From Armatimonadota bacterium (lineage in GTDB: Bacteria > Armatimonadota > Zipacnadia > Zipacnadales > JABUFB01), in NCBI GenBank assembly GCA_013314775.1, contig JABUFB010000006.1, forward strand, positions 248,001 to 312,000: a stretch of 64,000 nucleotides of DNA, given 5' to 3'. Of the stretch, positions 49,241 through 58,186 are shown in pieces. The notes under the pieces were generated by a model. That model ran no database searches. It was not told where the DNA came from and worked only from the letters and a program-made list of their open reading frames with translations. Within the stretch, counting starts at the first letter, position 1. The number at the start of each line of letters is the position of its first letter. Made by a program: the position numbers and the translations under genes.

Positions 49241-50989
49241 TCAGCGACCACCACGCAGGAAGGCGATGCACGCCGCGTGCAGGGTCGCGAGGTCGGCGGG
49301 GGTAATGCCCGGCAGAGCAGCCGCCTCGGACAGGACCGTCGGCCGCGCCAGAGCCAGCCGTTCACGCGCCTCCAACCGGATTGCGAGCTGCGCGAAATCC
49401 AGATCGGCGGGGATCGCGATGTTGCTCATGGAAGAAATGGCTCGCATACGAGCCACGTCGCGACGAAGATAGGCGGCCTGGGCCAGAGACAGCTCTCCCA
49501 GCGCGCGCGCCGCTGCTTTCGCACGCACGCGCGGGCGCGCGCCACCCGAAAACCCCGCGCTTCCGCCGAGCGTTTCCCCTGGCAGGTCATCGCGGGGAAA
49601 GTGAACAAGTCCGATCTCTTCGGCGAGGCCGGAGAGACGGCACCAGGCCCCGTCCTGGCCGAATAAAAGCCGAAACTCGGCACGCGAGGTGAGCATCCGG
49701 TACGGCTCGTCCAGATGCTGTTCGGTCAGGTCAGAGATCATGACTCCAATGTATCCATCCCTGCGTCCCAGTCGGATAGGCTCAAGGCCGTGCAGACGCC
49801 GGGCGCAGTTGACCCCCGCGACCAGGCCCTGCGCCGCTGCCTCTTCATATCCCGACGTTCCGTTGACCTGGCCCGCAAAATACAAGCCTTTAACGGCAGG
49901 AAAGCCAAGATCCGGCCCCAGGCAACTCGCGTCGAGGGCATCATATTCTATGGCGTAGCCCGGGCGGACCATGTGAGCGTGCTCCAGACCTTCGATAGTT
50001 CGGAGCATCTCAAGCTGCACATCGGCGGGCATGGCGCTGGACACTCCCTGGACATACACCTCTTCTGTATCCCAGCCCTCGCGCTCCAGAAACACCAGGT
50101 GCGCCTGGCGGTCGGGGAACCGCTGCAACTTGGCCTCGATAGAAGGGCAATAGCGTGGCCCCACGCCCGTGATTCTGCCGCTCCAGAGGGCGGACCGGCC
50201 CGAATTGGCCCACAGCAATGCGTGGGTGCGCGGGTTTGTAGCGGTTATGTGGCAAGGCACCAGGGGAAGGGACGGACGCCCAACCCGGTCCCGGGAGAAG
50301 CGCTGATCGCTGGTCTCGCTGGGCTGGACGCGGACTTTGTCGAAGTCAATGCTGGAGAACAAGACCCGCGGGACCGTGCCCGTCTTAAATCTGCGGATCG
50401 GGAGCCCGAGCTGAGCCAAAGACGCACTCAGCTCCACGGAAGCCGCCTCTCCGGCGCGTCCGGCGGGGATTGTGACCTCACCCATGTGTATCATACCGTT
50501 GAGAAATGTGCCCGCGCAGAGGACGAGCCCCCGACACGCCAGAGGTCGACCGCTCTGAAGCAGGACGCCGGAGACAGCACGCTCGTCGACGAGGACGCGG
50601 ACAGCCGTATCTTGAAGAATCCACAGCGATTCCTGCTTTTCCAGCACCGCTTTCATGCACGCTCTGTATAGAGCTTTGTCGGCCTGGGCGCGCAAAGCCT
50701 GGACGGCCGGGCCACGGGAGGAATTGAGGAGCCGGATGTGGGTGAAAGAACGGTCGATATTGCGGGCCATCTCCCCGCCGAGAGCATCGATTTCCCGAAC
50801 CAAATGGGCCTTGCCCGGGCCTCCGATGCTGCAGTTGCAGGGCATGGCCGCTATCGTGTCCAGATTCTGGGTCACAAGAGCTGTGCGCACACCAAGTCGG
50901 GCGCAAGCAAGGGCGGCCTCACAGCCCGCGTGGCCGCCGCCGACCACAACAACGTCGAAATCGTCATCGCTGAGAACCCGTGCGGTCAT
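49241..50989 (-). CDS. mnmG: tRNA uridine-5-carboxymethylaminomethyl modification enzyme MnmG (GidA)
   Basis: FAD enzyme (582 aa) that, with MnmE, modifies the wobble uridine of certain tRNAs. FAD motif VVVVGGGHAGCEAALACARL (about 13-32), the family segments CNCSIGGPGKAHLVREIDAL and LNSSRGPAVQALRAQ, and GQVNGTSGYEEAAAQGLVAG are present. It is somewhat shorter than the 620-630 residue norm at the C-terminus. No ribosome site precedes the ATG; instead a TAGAAT -10 element sits six bases upstream, so the mRNA may be leaderless. Confidence 0.96.
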   Translation of the reverse strand: MTARVLSDDDFDVVVVGGGHAGCEAALACARLGVRTALVTQNLDTIAAMPCNCSIGGPGKAHLVREIDALGGEMARNIDRSFTHIRLLNSSRGPAVQALRAQADKALYRACMKAVLEKQESLWILQDTAVRVLVDERAVSGVLLQSGRPLACRGLVLCAGTFLNGMIHMGEVTIPAGRAGEAASVELSASLAQLGLPIRRFKTGTVPRVLFSSIDFDKVRVQPSETSDQRFSRDRVGRPSLPLVPCHITATNPRTHALLWANSGRSALWSGRITGVGPRYCPSIEAKLQRFPDRQAHLVFLEREGWDTEEVYVQGVSSAMPADVQLEMLRTIEGLEHAHMVRPGYAIEYDALDASCLGPDLGFPAVKGLYFAGQVNGTSGYEEAAAQGLVAGVNCARRLHGLEPIRLGRRDGYIGVMISDLTEQHLDEPYRMLTSRAEFRLLFGQDGAWCRLSGLAEEIGLVHFPRDDLPGETLGGSAGFSGGARPRVRAKAAARALGELSLAQAAYLRRDVARMRAISSMSNIAIPADLDFAQLAIRLEARERLALARPTVLSEAAALPGITPADLATLHAACIAFLRGGR

Positions 50990-50995
50990 GCGCGC

Positions 50996-51024
50996 ATTCT
51001 ACACGGGTGCTTTGGGTGGCGCAA
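50996..51024 (-). promoter_or_regulatory. Promoter of mnmG, predicting a leaderless transcript
   Basis: Minus-strand TTGCGC and TAGAAT with a 17-base spacer. The usual +1 distance places the transcription start on the A of the mnmG ATG. Confidence 0.55.
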
Positions 51025-51031
51025 GGCCTCC

Positions 51032-51060
51032 TTGACAGGCGCCTCCACATGAAAGACAAT
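51032..51060 (+). promoter_or_regulatory. Promoter of the cupin gene
   Basis: TTGACA and GACAAT with a 17-base spacer, back to back with the mnmG promoter. It gives a leader of about 26 bases with GGGAG before the cupin ATG. Confidence 0.55.
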
Positions 51061-51092
51061 GCTGGGCAGCATTGGCACTCGGGAGTGACCAG

Positions 51093-51440
51093 ATGGGCGA
51101 GGACCCTATCGTACGCCACCAGGACGAGATCCCAGGCACGCCCTGTCCGTGCGGTATCAGCCGACGCGTCCTGACACGGGCAGACCGGGTTGTCGCGGGC
51201 TTCCATGTCACCGATCTCGGTGACGCGAAACGCCACGTACACCACCGTACGGTTGAAATCTACGCCATCCTCGAGGGGGAGGGCGTGATGGAGCTTGGAA
51301 GCGATGTGTATCCAGTCAAGCCCGGACATGTCATTTACGTCCCTGCCGGCTGTCCGCACCGGGCGATGGGGCGGATGCGCGCCCACATCGTCACTATCCC
51401 GCCCTTTGATCCCGATGACGAACATCTGTGCGATGACTGA
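51093..51440 (+). CDS. Cupin-domain protein
   Basis: A 115-residue single-domain cupin. The conserved motif 1 histidines and glutamate appear as RHVHHRTVEIYAILEGEG (about 46-63), and motif 2 as VKPGHVIYVPAGCPHRAMG (about 73-91), so a metal site is likely. Such proteins can be sugar isomerases, small-molecule enzymes or sensors; the substrate is not evident. GGGAG precedes the ATG. A Gfo/Idh/MocA oxidoreductase follows 110 bases later, suggesting a role in sugar metabolism. Confidence 0.83.
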   Translation: MGEDPIVRHQDEIPGTPCPCGISRRVLTRADRVVAGFHVTDLGDAKRHVHHRTVEIYAILEGEGVMELGSDVYPVKPGHVIYVPAGCPHRAMGRMRAHIVTIPPFDPDDEHLCDD

Positions 51441-51549
51441 GAAACGCCCCCGAAGGACCTCACACCGGCCCGAGAAGCCGTGTCTCATGGGCCGGCGAGA
51501 TGGACGAAGTCCCGAATAGGGACCAGAACGACACAGGGAGGAGTTCGAG

Positions 51550-52593
51550 ATGGCCAAGAAGTTTCGCGTAGCATTCGTGGGTGCCGGTGGCATCGCCCAG
51601 GGAGCACATTTCCCGGGGTGGAAAGCCCTGCCGGACTGCGAGATTGTCGCCATTGCCGACGTCCGGCGTGAGACTGCCCTCGCGGCCGCGGAAAAAGCGG
51701 GCATCGGGGAGGACATGATCTTCGAAGACTACAAGAAGATGCTCGAGTCCGTGGAAGCGGATATCGTGGATGTCTGCACCCCGAACTGCTACCACAAAGA
51801 CCCCGTCATCGCCGCTTTCAAGGCCGGCTGCCACGTGATCGTCGAGAAGCCCATCGGCGTGTCGCGCAAGGAAGCGGAACAGATGACCGAAGCCGGACAC
51901 AATGCCGGCAAACTCTTCATGGTCGCCCAGAGCATGCGTTTTCAGGACAATTCGCTGGCGATGAAAGACTGGGTGGATGCCGGCTACGTGGGCGACATTT
52001 ACTGGGCCCGGGCCAGTTACCTGCGGCAGCGAGGAGTACCGGCGTGGGGGGCTTTCATCGTCAAAGAGATGTCGGCCGGCGGGCCAGGCTATGACCTGGG
52101 TGTGCACATTCTCGACCTGTGCCTGCATCTCATGGGGCACCCGGAGCCGGTGAGCGTCTCCGCGGGCATGTGGCTGGAACTGGCCAACAAACCATCCCTG
52201 ATGAAGCACGATCCCAAGAAATACACGGTGCCTGAGGAGTTTGTTGCCGGTTTCGTGCGTTTCGCCAACGGCGCGGCCATTTCGCTGGAGACCAGCTGGG
52301 CATTGAATGTGCCTGAAGGCAGCGGTGCAATCGTTCTCGCGGGAACCAAGGGCGGAATGCAGAACAGCCCCTTGACCCTAGTGCGAGAAGAAGCCGGGAT
52401 GCTGATGAACGCGACGCCCGCGATCAACCCGTATGCAGGGATTGCCTCCCACAGCGAGGAGATCCGCCGGTTCGTGGAAGCCATCAAGTCCGGTGGCCCT
52501 TCGCCAGTCCCGGGCGAACAGGCGATCATGACCCAGCGGATCCTCGATGGTCTGTACACCTCGGCGCAGAAGGGCAAGGAAGTCAAGGTCTAG
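51550..52593 (+). CDS. Gfo/Idh/MocA-family oxidoreductase
   Basis: A 347-residue NAD(P)-dependent dehydrogenase. The N-terminal Rossmann motif is VAFVGAGGIAQGAHFPGW, followed by IADVRRE; the EKP motif is VIVEKPIGVSRKEAEQM (about 98-114). The C-terminal domain carries GGPGYDLGVHILDLCLHLMG with the catalytic-site Asp and His. GGAGGA lies upstream of the ATG. It is the second such enzyme in the window, unlike the first (30169) in sequence, and pairs with a cupin gene. Confidence 0.9.
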   Translation: MAKKFRVAFVGAGGIAQGAHFPGWKALPDCEIVAIADVRRETALAAAEKAGIGEDMIFEDYKKMLESVEADIVDVCTPNCYHKDPVIAAFKAGCHVIVEKPIGVSRKEAEQMTEAGHNAGKLFMVAQSMRFQDNSLAMKDWVDAGYVGDIYWARASYLRQRGVPAWGAFIVKEMSAGGPGYDLGVHILDLCLHLMGHPEPVSVSAGMWLELANKPSLMKHDPKKYTVPEEFVAGFVRFANGAAISLETSWALNVPEGSGAIVLAGTKGGMQNSPLTLVREEAGMLMNATPAINPYAGIASHSEEIRRFVEAIKSGGPSPVPGEQAIMTQRILDGLYTSAQKGKEVKV

Positions 52594-52632
52594 CCAAGGG
52601 GGACCAGGCAGAGACGGCCGGGGAGAGTATAC

Positions 52633-52664
52633 AGGCGGACGGGCCATCACAGGCTCGTCCGCCT
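52633..52664. terminator. Possible bidirectional terminator hairpin
   Basis: AGGCGGACG pairs with CGTCCGCCT around a 14-base loop, between the convergent oxidoreductase and the FUN14-like gene. No clear T-run follows, so the assignment is weak. Confidence 0.35.
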
Positions 52665-52689
52665 GCCCGGTTCCAGCAGGAATAGCCTG

Positions 52690-52998
52690 TCAGCGCCGGG
52701 GTCTGATGAGGGCCTTGATTGTCCCCGCAGCGAAGCCGATGGTGAGAGGGAGGTTGTAGACGGCAAGACGCCAGGCAAGCCCCGAGTGTTCCCGGGCCTC
52801 GCGTGCCGCATCCCCAGCCGACTGCGCCAAGGAATCCCAATGCACCGCGGCTGCATGGTAACCGATGAGTTGGAGTGCGATGATCGCGAGGGCGAGAAAC
52901 ACCGCCAGACGGAAGACCCTCAGGCAAGCTCGCCCAAAGAGCCAGCCCACCAGTGCACCCAGGAGCATCATCCCTATGATCGGACCGATCTCGGTCAT
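52690..52998 (-). CDS. Small FUN14-like membrane protein
   Basis: A 102-residue protein with three hydrophobic stretches: about 4-22 (IGPIIGMMLLGALVGWLFG), 28-46 (VFRLAVFLALAIIALQLIG) and 76-92. The segments IIALQLIGYHAAAVHWDSL and NLPLTIGFAAGTIKAL follow the pattern of bacterial FUN14-family proteins (LQ-x-x-x-Y, then V-x-W-D). Function in bacteria is unknown. The ATG at 52998 has CGGAGG upstream; an earlier start at 53022 lacks it. Confidence 0.6.
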   Translation of the reverse strand: MTEIGPIIGMMLLGALVGWLFGRACLRVFRLAVFLALAIIALQLIGYHAAAVHWDSLAQSAGDAAREAREHSGLAWRLAVYNLPLTIGFAAGTIKALIRPRR

Positions 52999-53140
52999 GG
53001 GTTGCCTCCGTTTGGTTCCCAATTGGCATCATAGGTCTCCGGAGAAGAATTGTCAAATCTCACGAAAAACTCTTGTGTAAGCCAATTTAACGTCAGCGAG
53101 ACACTCACGGCCGGACTGGCGGGGGGCCGTGCAGCTCTTG

Positions 53141-53151
53141 TGTGGTATACT
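53141..53151 (+). promoter_or_regulatory. Extended -10 promoter of the antiporter gene
   Basis: TGTGGTATACT provides a TG-n extended -10 (TATACT at 53146) about 57 bases before the start codon; no good -35 is seen. Confidence 0.45.
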
Positions 53152-53207
53152 TGTGCGGCGTATGAGACGCTTCGGCGGCCTGTTTTCTCGCCAGAGGACC
53201 GTGACCG

Positions 53208-55361
53208 ATGGACTATCAGTCGATCAACTCGATTTTTGCGCTCAGCTTGCTGCTTGCCGCAGGGTTCGCGGGAGCCCGTTTGGCGAAGCTGGTTCGTCTG
53301 CCTTCGGTCACGGGCTACATCCTGGCCGGTATTCTGCTGGGTCCGTCGGCGTTTGACATAATTCCGCACCACCTGATGGAGCAGGAACTGCGGGTCTTCA
53401 CGGAGATCGCCCTGATGCTCGTGGCCTTCGGCATCGGGGAGCGGTTCGATCTGCAGCAGCTCTCGACAACCTGGCCGCGGTTGTCCAGGATCAGTCTGGG
53501 CGAGATCACCGGTGCGTTCGTTCTGGTCTGCGGGGCCGTGTTGCTGACAATGCGCGTGGCGTCGGGTGGTGGGGAAGAGGTGGCGTGGCCCGCGAGCATC
53601 TCAGCGGCCTTGATCTGTGCCTCGATCGCGGTGGCGACGGCTCCCGCGGCCACGGTTGCGGTCATGCGGGAACTGCAGGCGGCAGGACCGGTCTCCCGGC
53701 TGGTGCTCTCGGCCCTCGTCGTCAACAACGCACTGAGCATCACACTGTTCGGGATCTGCGTTGCCGTGGCTCGCGTGTTGCTCGGGACCGCCGAGGGGAG
53801 CGGTCTTGCGCAGGCGGTTCAGCCGGTTGTCCTGACTCTTGCGGCGCTGGGGCTCGGGCTGGCCGGCGGGGTTACTACGGACCTCATTGTGCACCGCCTG
53901 TCGAGCCGCGCGGATGTGCTGATCGTGGCCCTGACGGCGGTCTTCTTCTGCGGCGGGTTCGCGCAGTATCTTGGGCTGTCTGCGCTTCTGGCGGGGGTTG
54001 CCGCGGGTTTTGCGGTGGTGAACCGGGACCGGCGCGACGTCCGGGCCTTCCGGGCGCTGAACGATTTCGAGCCGCCCATCTACGGCCTGTTCTTCACACT
54101 GGCAGGGGCCGATCTTGCGCTGTCGGATCTCGTTCGGTCGGGCGCGGTAGGGGCGGCGTTTGTGATCGCCCGGGCAGTGGGGAAGTACCTGGGCGCGTGG
54201 TTGGGTGGGCGCAGCGCGGGGATGAGCTGCGAGCAGGCCACCTCGGTTGGGCTCGGACTTATCCCACAGGCCGGCCTCGCTATCGGTCTGGCTTTTCTGG
54301 TGCGACAGGATGCATCGCTGGAAGCTGTGCGGCCGGTGATCATCAACGTGGTCGTGGCGAGTGTCGTGGTCAATGAGCTGATCGGCCCGCCGTTGGTGCG
54401 GCTCATGTGTCTGCGGACCTGCGAGGTCCCGGATAGCGATGTCTGTCCGGTCCCACCCGAACCGAGCGAGCTTGATACGGTGGATGTGGTGCCGTGGACG
54501 TGGCCGAGGCTCAATCCGCCGGCTCGGGCGAATGGCTATGTGGCGGCGAGCCTGAGTCATCCGATCACTGCTCCGGGCGTGGTGCGGATCGCCACGCTCC
54601 TGGGCCACCACTACGGGGCCACGCCGCTCGCGGTGCATGTAGTGACCGAGCAGGCCGAGGATTTCTGGGACATCGGCCCGGACCAGGAGACGGTGTGGCT
54701 GTTCCGCCTCGCGCGGCAGGAAGCGCAATCGCTGGGCTACGGCTTGAGCACCGAGGTGGAGTTCGCGGATGAGGCGGCCGAGGGCCTACTGCGCGTAACC
54801 CGGACCCAAAACGTGCGCGCCATTGTGCTGGGCCATCCCCGAGCTGCCAAGTCGCGGGGGTTCGGCAAGATTGTGGACACGCTGGCACGGGAGGCGCTGT
54901 GCCCGGTTGTAGTGGTGAAACTCGCAGGGCCGCTGCATACCGAGCGGATTTTGGTGCCCATCAGCAGCCGGGGGGACCTGGCGACGGTGCTTCCGGTGAT
55001 CTGCGCGCTGGGGATGGTGCTGGAACACCAGATGACACTTCTGCGGCTCATGCCACCCGACGCGCAGGCCCAGGAACTTGATGACGCGGAAGGGATGGCC
55101 CTGGACTGGGCGCGCGAGTGGAAGGTGCCGGGGCAGGTGAGTTGCCGTGCCGTCGCTACGGATTCGCGAGTACACACGGTGCTTGAGGCGGCACAGGACC
55201 ACGACGTGGTGGTGATGGCAGCCAGCAGTCAGACGGGCCTCGCGCGAGTGTTCTTCGGGTCTCTGGCCGAGGATGTGGCGCAGCGTATCGATAAACCGAT
55301 GCTGCTGGTTCGAGCAGGCGCTGAAAGCGCGGGTGGGGGAGAGGAAGACGCCATCATCTAG
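53208..55361 (+). CDS. CPA2-type Na+(K+)/H+ antiporter with two C-terminal universal-stress domains
   Basis: A 717-residue protein. Residues 1-400 contain about 12 hydrophobic segments of the Na/H-exchanger fold, including RLPSVTGYILAGILLGPSAF near residue 30 and LIPQAGLAIGLAFLVRQD near 360. From about 440 two universal-stress-protein-like domains follow; the second ends with VVVMAASSQTGLARVFFGSL and PMLLVRAG. Such fusions are thought to exchange monovalent cations for protons under control of the cytoplasmic domains. Ion specificity cannot be read from sequence. Confidence 0.85.
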   Translation: MDYQSINSIFALSLLLAAGFAGARLAKLVRLPSVTGYILAGILLGPSAFDIIPHHLMEQELRVFTEIALMLVAFGIGERFDLQQLSTTWPRLSRISLGEITGAFVLVCGAVLLTMRVASGGGEEVAWPASISAALICASIAVATAPAATVAVMRELQAAGPVSRLVLSALVVNNALSITLFGICVAVARVLLGTAEGSGLAQAVQPVVLTLAALGLGLAGGVTTDLIVHRLSSRADVLIVALTAVFFCGGFAQYLGLSALLAGVAAGFAVVNRDRRDVRAFRALNDFEPPIYGLFFTLAGADLALSDLVRSGAVGAAFVIARAVGKYLGAWLGGRSAGMSCEQATSVGLGLIPQAGLAIGLAFLVRQDASLEAVRPVIINVVVASVVVNELIGPPLVRLMCLRTCEVPDSDVCPVPPEPSELDTVDVVPWTWPRLNPPARANGYVAASLSHPITAPGVVRIATLLGHHYGATPLAVHVVTEQAEDFWDIGPDQETVWLFRLARQEAQSLGYGLSTEVEFADEAAEGLLRVTRTQNVRAIVLGHPRAAKSRGFGKIVDTLAREALCPVVVVKLAGPLHTERILVPISSRGDLATVLPVICALGMVLEHQMTLLRLMPPDAQAQELDDAEGMALDWAREWKVPGQVSCRAVATDSRVHTVLEAAQDHDVVVMAASSQTGLARVFFGSLAEDVAQRIDKPMLLVRAGAESAGGGEEDAII

Positions 55362-55393
55362 CGAGCGCCTCCGCGACAGTCCCGCCCGCACGC

Positions 55394-56407
55394 TCACCTT
55401 TCGGCGCGGAAGTGATCCCAGCCCCTGGTCTCGAGTGAAAGCTCCTCACCGTCTTTCCCCAGCAGGGCGACGCCCTCTCCTTCGATTACACGGCCCACGG
55501 GTGTCAGAGCACCGAGACCGTTCTCCGCCAGAATCTCGTTGACGCGCCCGATCTCCCCCGGCGCCAGTGACAGCAGCAGCTCATACTCCTCACCGCTGGT
55601 GGCGGGAGACCACTGCGGCCTGTGAGAGAGGCGTGCGCCGGCTGCCGCGCACGATGGGTCCACGGGTATCGATGCGGCGATGATCTCCATGCGCACGCCG
55701 CTTTCGCGCGCGATATGCCCTGCGTCCTGAACAAGACCGTCGCTGATGTCTATGGCCGCGTGCACAGCCGGGTCGCCGGCCAGTACGCGGGCCTCGGCAA
55801 CACGGGGAGTGGGATCGGTGAACCGCTTGCGCAGGACGGTGAAGTCGGGCTCATCCAGGAGCGCGGGGTTGCAGCTGAGGAGGTTTACCGCGGCCGCTGA
55901 TTCGCCCAGACAGCCGGTGATCGCGAGGGTATCGCCTGGCCTGGCGCCGGACCGCACCCATGGTTGCTCGGCCCAGCCGAGCACGACCAGGTCGATCATG
56001 ATGCTGTCGAAAGCGCCGACGATGTCGCCGCCCACAAGGGGCGCGCCATATTTGCGGGCGGTTTCGGCAACCCCGCGCATGAGATCGGTCGCGTGCTCCG
56101 TGCGGGTGTCGGCCGGAATTGCGGCGGTGCAGAAGGTGGCGAAGGGCACGCCGCCCATGGCCGCGATGTCGCTGATTGCCCCCGCCGTGCTGCGCCGGGC
56201 AGCATCGTAGGGGCTGATCCAGTCCAGCCGGAAGTGTCGACCTTCGAGGGCGCCATCCACGGTGACCAGGAGCTTGTCCCGACGGCCGACGTCCATCACC
56301 GCGCAGTCGTCACCGATTCCCCGAATCACGCCAGGGCCGGGTTCTCCTACCAGTTCGCGAATGCGGTCGATGAACCCGAACTCACCGATGTCCCGCAATG
56401 TTGCCAT
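55394..56407 (-). CDS. thiL: Thiamine-monophosphate kinase
   Basis: Phosphorylates thiamine monophosphate to thiamine diphosphate, the cofactor of the Por enzyme in this window. It has 337 residues of the AIR-synthase/PurM fold: GEFGFIDRIRELVG at the start, VIRGIGDDCAVMDV (metal and ATP Asp residues), AAMGGVPFATFCTAAIP, GGDIVGAFDSIMIDLVVLGW, and AAIDISDGLVQDAGHIARES. SelD, which shares the fold, is excluded by the ThiL-type N-terminus and the absence of a Gly-rich Cys/Sec loop. Confidence 0.93.
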   Translation of the reverse strand: MATLRDIGEFGFIDRIRELVGEPGPGVIRGIGDDCAVMDVGRRDKLLVTVDGALEGRHFRLDWISPYDAARRSTAGAISDIAAMGGVPFATFCTAAIPADTRTEHATDLMRGVAETARKYGAPLVGGDIVGAFDSIMIDLVVLGWAEQPWVRSGARPGDTLAITGCLGESAAAVNLLSCNPALLDEPDFTVLRKRFTDPTPRVAEARVLAGDPAVHAAIDISDGLVQDAGHIARESGVRMEIIAASIPVDPSCAAAGARLSHRPQWSPATSGEEYELLLSLAPGEIGRVNEILAENGLGALTPVGRVIEGEGVALLGKDGEELSLETRGWDHFRAER

Positions 56408-56458
56408 GTCTCATGTTTCCTCCATCCAGGCGGACGCCGCCGCACCCCGGGGAAATGA

Positions 56459-56488
56459 AAGCGCCGACATCCCGGGCGGAATGTCGGC
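56459..56488 (-). terminator. Possible terminator after the tandem-domain secreted protein
   Basis: GCCGACAT (56463-56470) pairs with ATGTCGGC (56481-56488); read on the minus strand it is followed by GCTTTC. The U-run is short, so the strength is uncertain. Confidence 0.4.
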
Positions 56489-56512
56489 GAAGGGTGTGGG
56501 TAGATCTGGTTT

Positions 56513-57301
56513 CTAGTTGCACAGCGCGCTGGCGACCTTCGGGAGCCCGTTCTTGATATTGGCGACCCATGCGTCGGCGAGAGCCTTGACTGACATCCCC
56601 TTGGATTTGGCGTCCATCGGCGTCGCGGTGACGATGACCGTGCGGCCGCCGTACATGATATCAATGCCGCCATCGGCACGAGGTGCCTGGTGCACCATAT
56701 CCGGGTTGAAGTTCCCTGCGATGCTGCTCAGCGCCGCGTCGGCTTCCCTGCCGCGCGCGCGCACGGTGGCGTTACCCATGGGATCGGTCAGGCGGAAGAA
56801 GACGTGATTACCGATGGCCACGGTGTAGACCGGCGGTCCACCGAAACAGGCACTCGGGGCGGTGGCGAGCAGGCCCTTGCGGATTCCGTCGGCCCACTGC
56901 TCAGCCAGGTCACGGGCGCTTGCGGAACCCGATGCCGCAACATCCTGGGGGTAGACGGTAACGATGCGGATCTTGTCGACGTAGACCGTGGGGGCGCCGC
57001 GCACTTCGTCGACGTATACCGGCGAGATCTTCCCGGAACTCATGACCTCGATCAGACGCTGCAGGATGATGGCCTCTCGCTCGGCGATAGAGAATCCCGC
57101 CGCAGGCGTGCGGATGGTGAAGTACACGAAGGCGTCGGTCTTGATCTCCACAAGATCGGGCTGCCAGGATTCCGCGACCATGGGCCGGTCGTCTTCGGCG
57201 CCATAGTAGACAATCTCGTCCGGCACAGCGCAGGCCCCGATCGAGGGAAGAGCGAGAAGGAGCGGCAGTACTGCCAGACCGATCAGGCACACGAGTCTCA
57301 T
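56513..57301 (-). CDS. Secreted protein with two repeats of a mechanosensitive-channel-associated domain
   Basis: A 262-residue exported protein (signal peptide LVCLIGLAVLPLLLALPSIG). Two similar halves are visible: FTIRTPAAGFSIAEREAIIL...RIVTVYPQDVAASGSASARD and LAEQWADGIRKGL in the first, and VIVTATPMDAKSKGMSVKAL plus ADAWVANIKNGL in the second. This pattern (a beta strand, an Asp-Ala segment, then LA-x-x-W-A-x-x-I) resembles the periplasmic domain that precedes some MscS-type channels. No channel domain follows here. The ATG at 57301 has CGGAGG upstream. Assignment is by pattern only. Confidence 0.6.
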   Translation of the reverse strand: MRLVCLIGLAVLPLLLALPSIGACAVPDEIVYYGAEDDRPMVAESWQPDLVEIKTDAFVYFTIRTPAAGFSIAEREAIILQRLIEVMSSGKISPVYVDEVRGAPTVYVDKIRIVTVYPQDVAASGSASARDLAEQWADGIRKGLLATAPSACFGGPPVYTVAIGNHVFFRLTDPMGNATVRARGREADAALSSIAGNFNPDMVHQAPRADGGIDIMYGGRTVIVTATPMDAKSKGMSVKALADAWVANIKNGLPKVASALCN

Positions 57302-57383
57302 GATCGTGCCTCCGGGTACAGCGCAAAATTCCTGGTGCACCGATGCCCGGCACACCAGCCGTTACATAGCATCCTACAGCGTT

Positions 57384-57430
57384 TCCTGTTCGCGCGTCAA
57401 CCGGGCGCACCGGGCAACGCGCGAACAGGA
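57384..57430. repeat. Long perfect inverted repeat
   Basis: TCCTGTTCGCGCGT (57384-57397) and its exact complement ACGCGCGAACAGGA (57417-57430) enclose 19 bases. It lies about 80 bases upstream of the secreted tandem-domain gene and has no T-run. Confidence 0.8.
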
Positions 57431-57577
57431 GGTTCATACCCAGATAGGACGCAGTTTCAAACGTCAGGGGACGAGGCTGAGCGAGACGTTCGGCCTCTGC
57501 GGCGGGAATAGCTGATCTTGCGACGGCCGACAGTCTCGCTCGGTGGCTTCCAGTTCTAGGCGGGTCGCTCTGTAGGC

Positions 57578-58186
57578 TCAGCTCCTCCGTCGCCGCCACC
57601 AGGCGATACCCGCCGGGACCACGCTCAGGAGCAGCAGGCTGGCGGAGGACAGCTCGGGCGTTACCTCGCCCGGTTCCCCATACTCGACCATATAGGCTGT
57701 GGCTGTATTGTCTTTGTTCTCAAGGTCCAAGTCATTCCATCCGGGGCCATACACCAGGCCCATGACGAGACCGTTCTCTTCGTTGTCCTCAATATGCATG
57801 GTATTGGATGCGTCGTTGGGTTCGACCCAGCCGGAACCGGGTGCCCAATATGTGAAGTCCCACGGCTCTCCCGTGACCCATCGCCAGCCCGTGCTCGTTG
57901 TGGGTTGGTTATCAAGCTGATAGCCACCCAACCAGGCGAAGTCTCCGAGAAGGCCGGTGACGAAGGTGTTCTCACCTGCTGACGAGATGGTGGCGAGGTA
58001 TCCAGTCATGCCCATCCAAGACCTTGACTCAGCGGCCGCCTTCGCATCCGACCAAGAGAGAGAAGCGTCCACCCGCTCGTACCAGTGCCCGTTCCCGCCG
58101 TCCGCCAGCTGCCACTGTATCGGTGCACTGTATGCCCCACTCGCCAACAACATGCCCGCCCATACGACAAATACAAGCCATCTCAC
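57578..58186 (-). CDS. Secreted C-type-lectin-like protein with PEP-CTERM sorting signal
   Basis: A 202-residue exported protein. A signal peptide (residues 1-20) is followed by a C-type lectin-like domain: WYERVDASLSWSDAKAAAES (about 35-54), GYLATISSAGENTFVTGLLG, WLGGYQLDNQ and WNDLDLENKD...AYMVEYG. The C-terminus PELSSASLLLLSVVPAGIAW plus RRRR is a PEP-CTERM-like signal (a PE-x-S start, hydrophobic helix, Arg cluster), so the protein is probably processed by an exosortase not seen in this window. GGAGGGA precedes the ATG. Confidence 0.85.
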   Translation of the reverse strand: MRWLVFVVWAGMLLASGAYSAPIQWQLADGGNGHWYERVDASLSWSDAKAAAESRSWMGMTGYLATISSAGENTFVTGLLGDFAWLGGYQLDNQPTTSTGWRWVTGEPWDFTYWAPGSGWVEPNDASNTMHIEDNEENGLVMGLVYGPGWNDLDLENKDNTATAYMVEYGEPGEVTPELSSASLLLLSVVPAGIAWWRRRRS

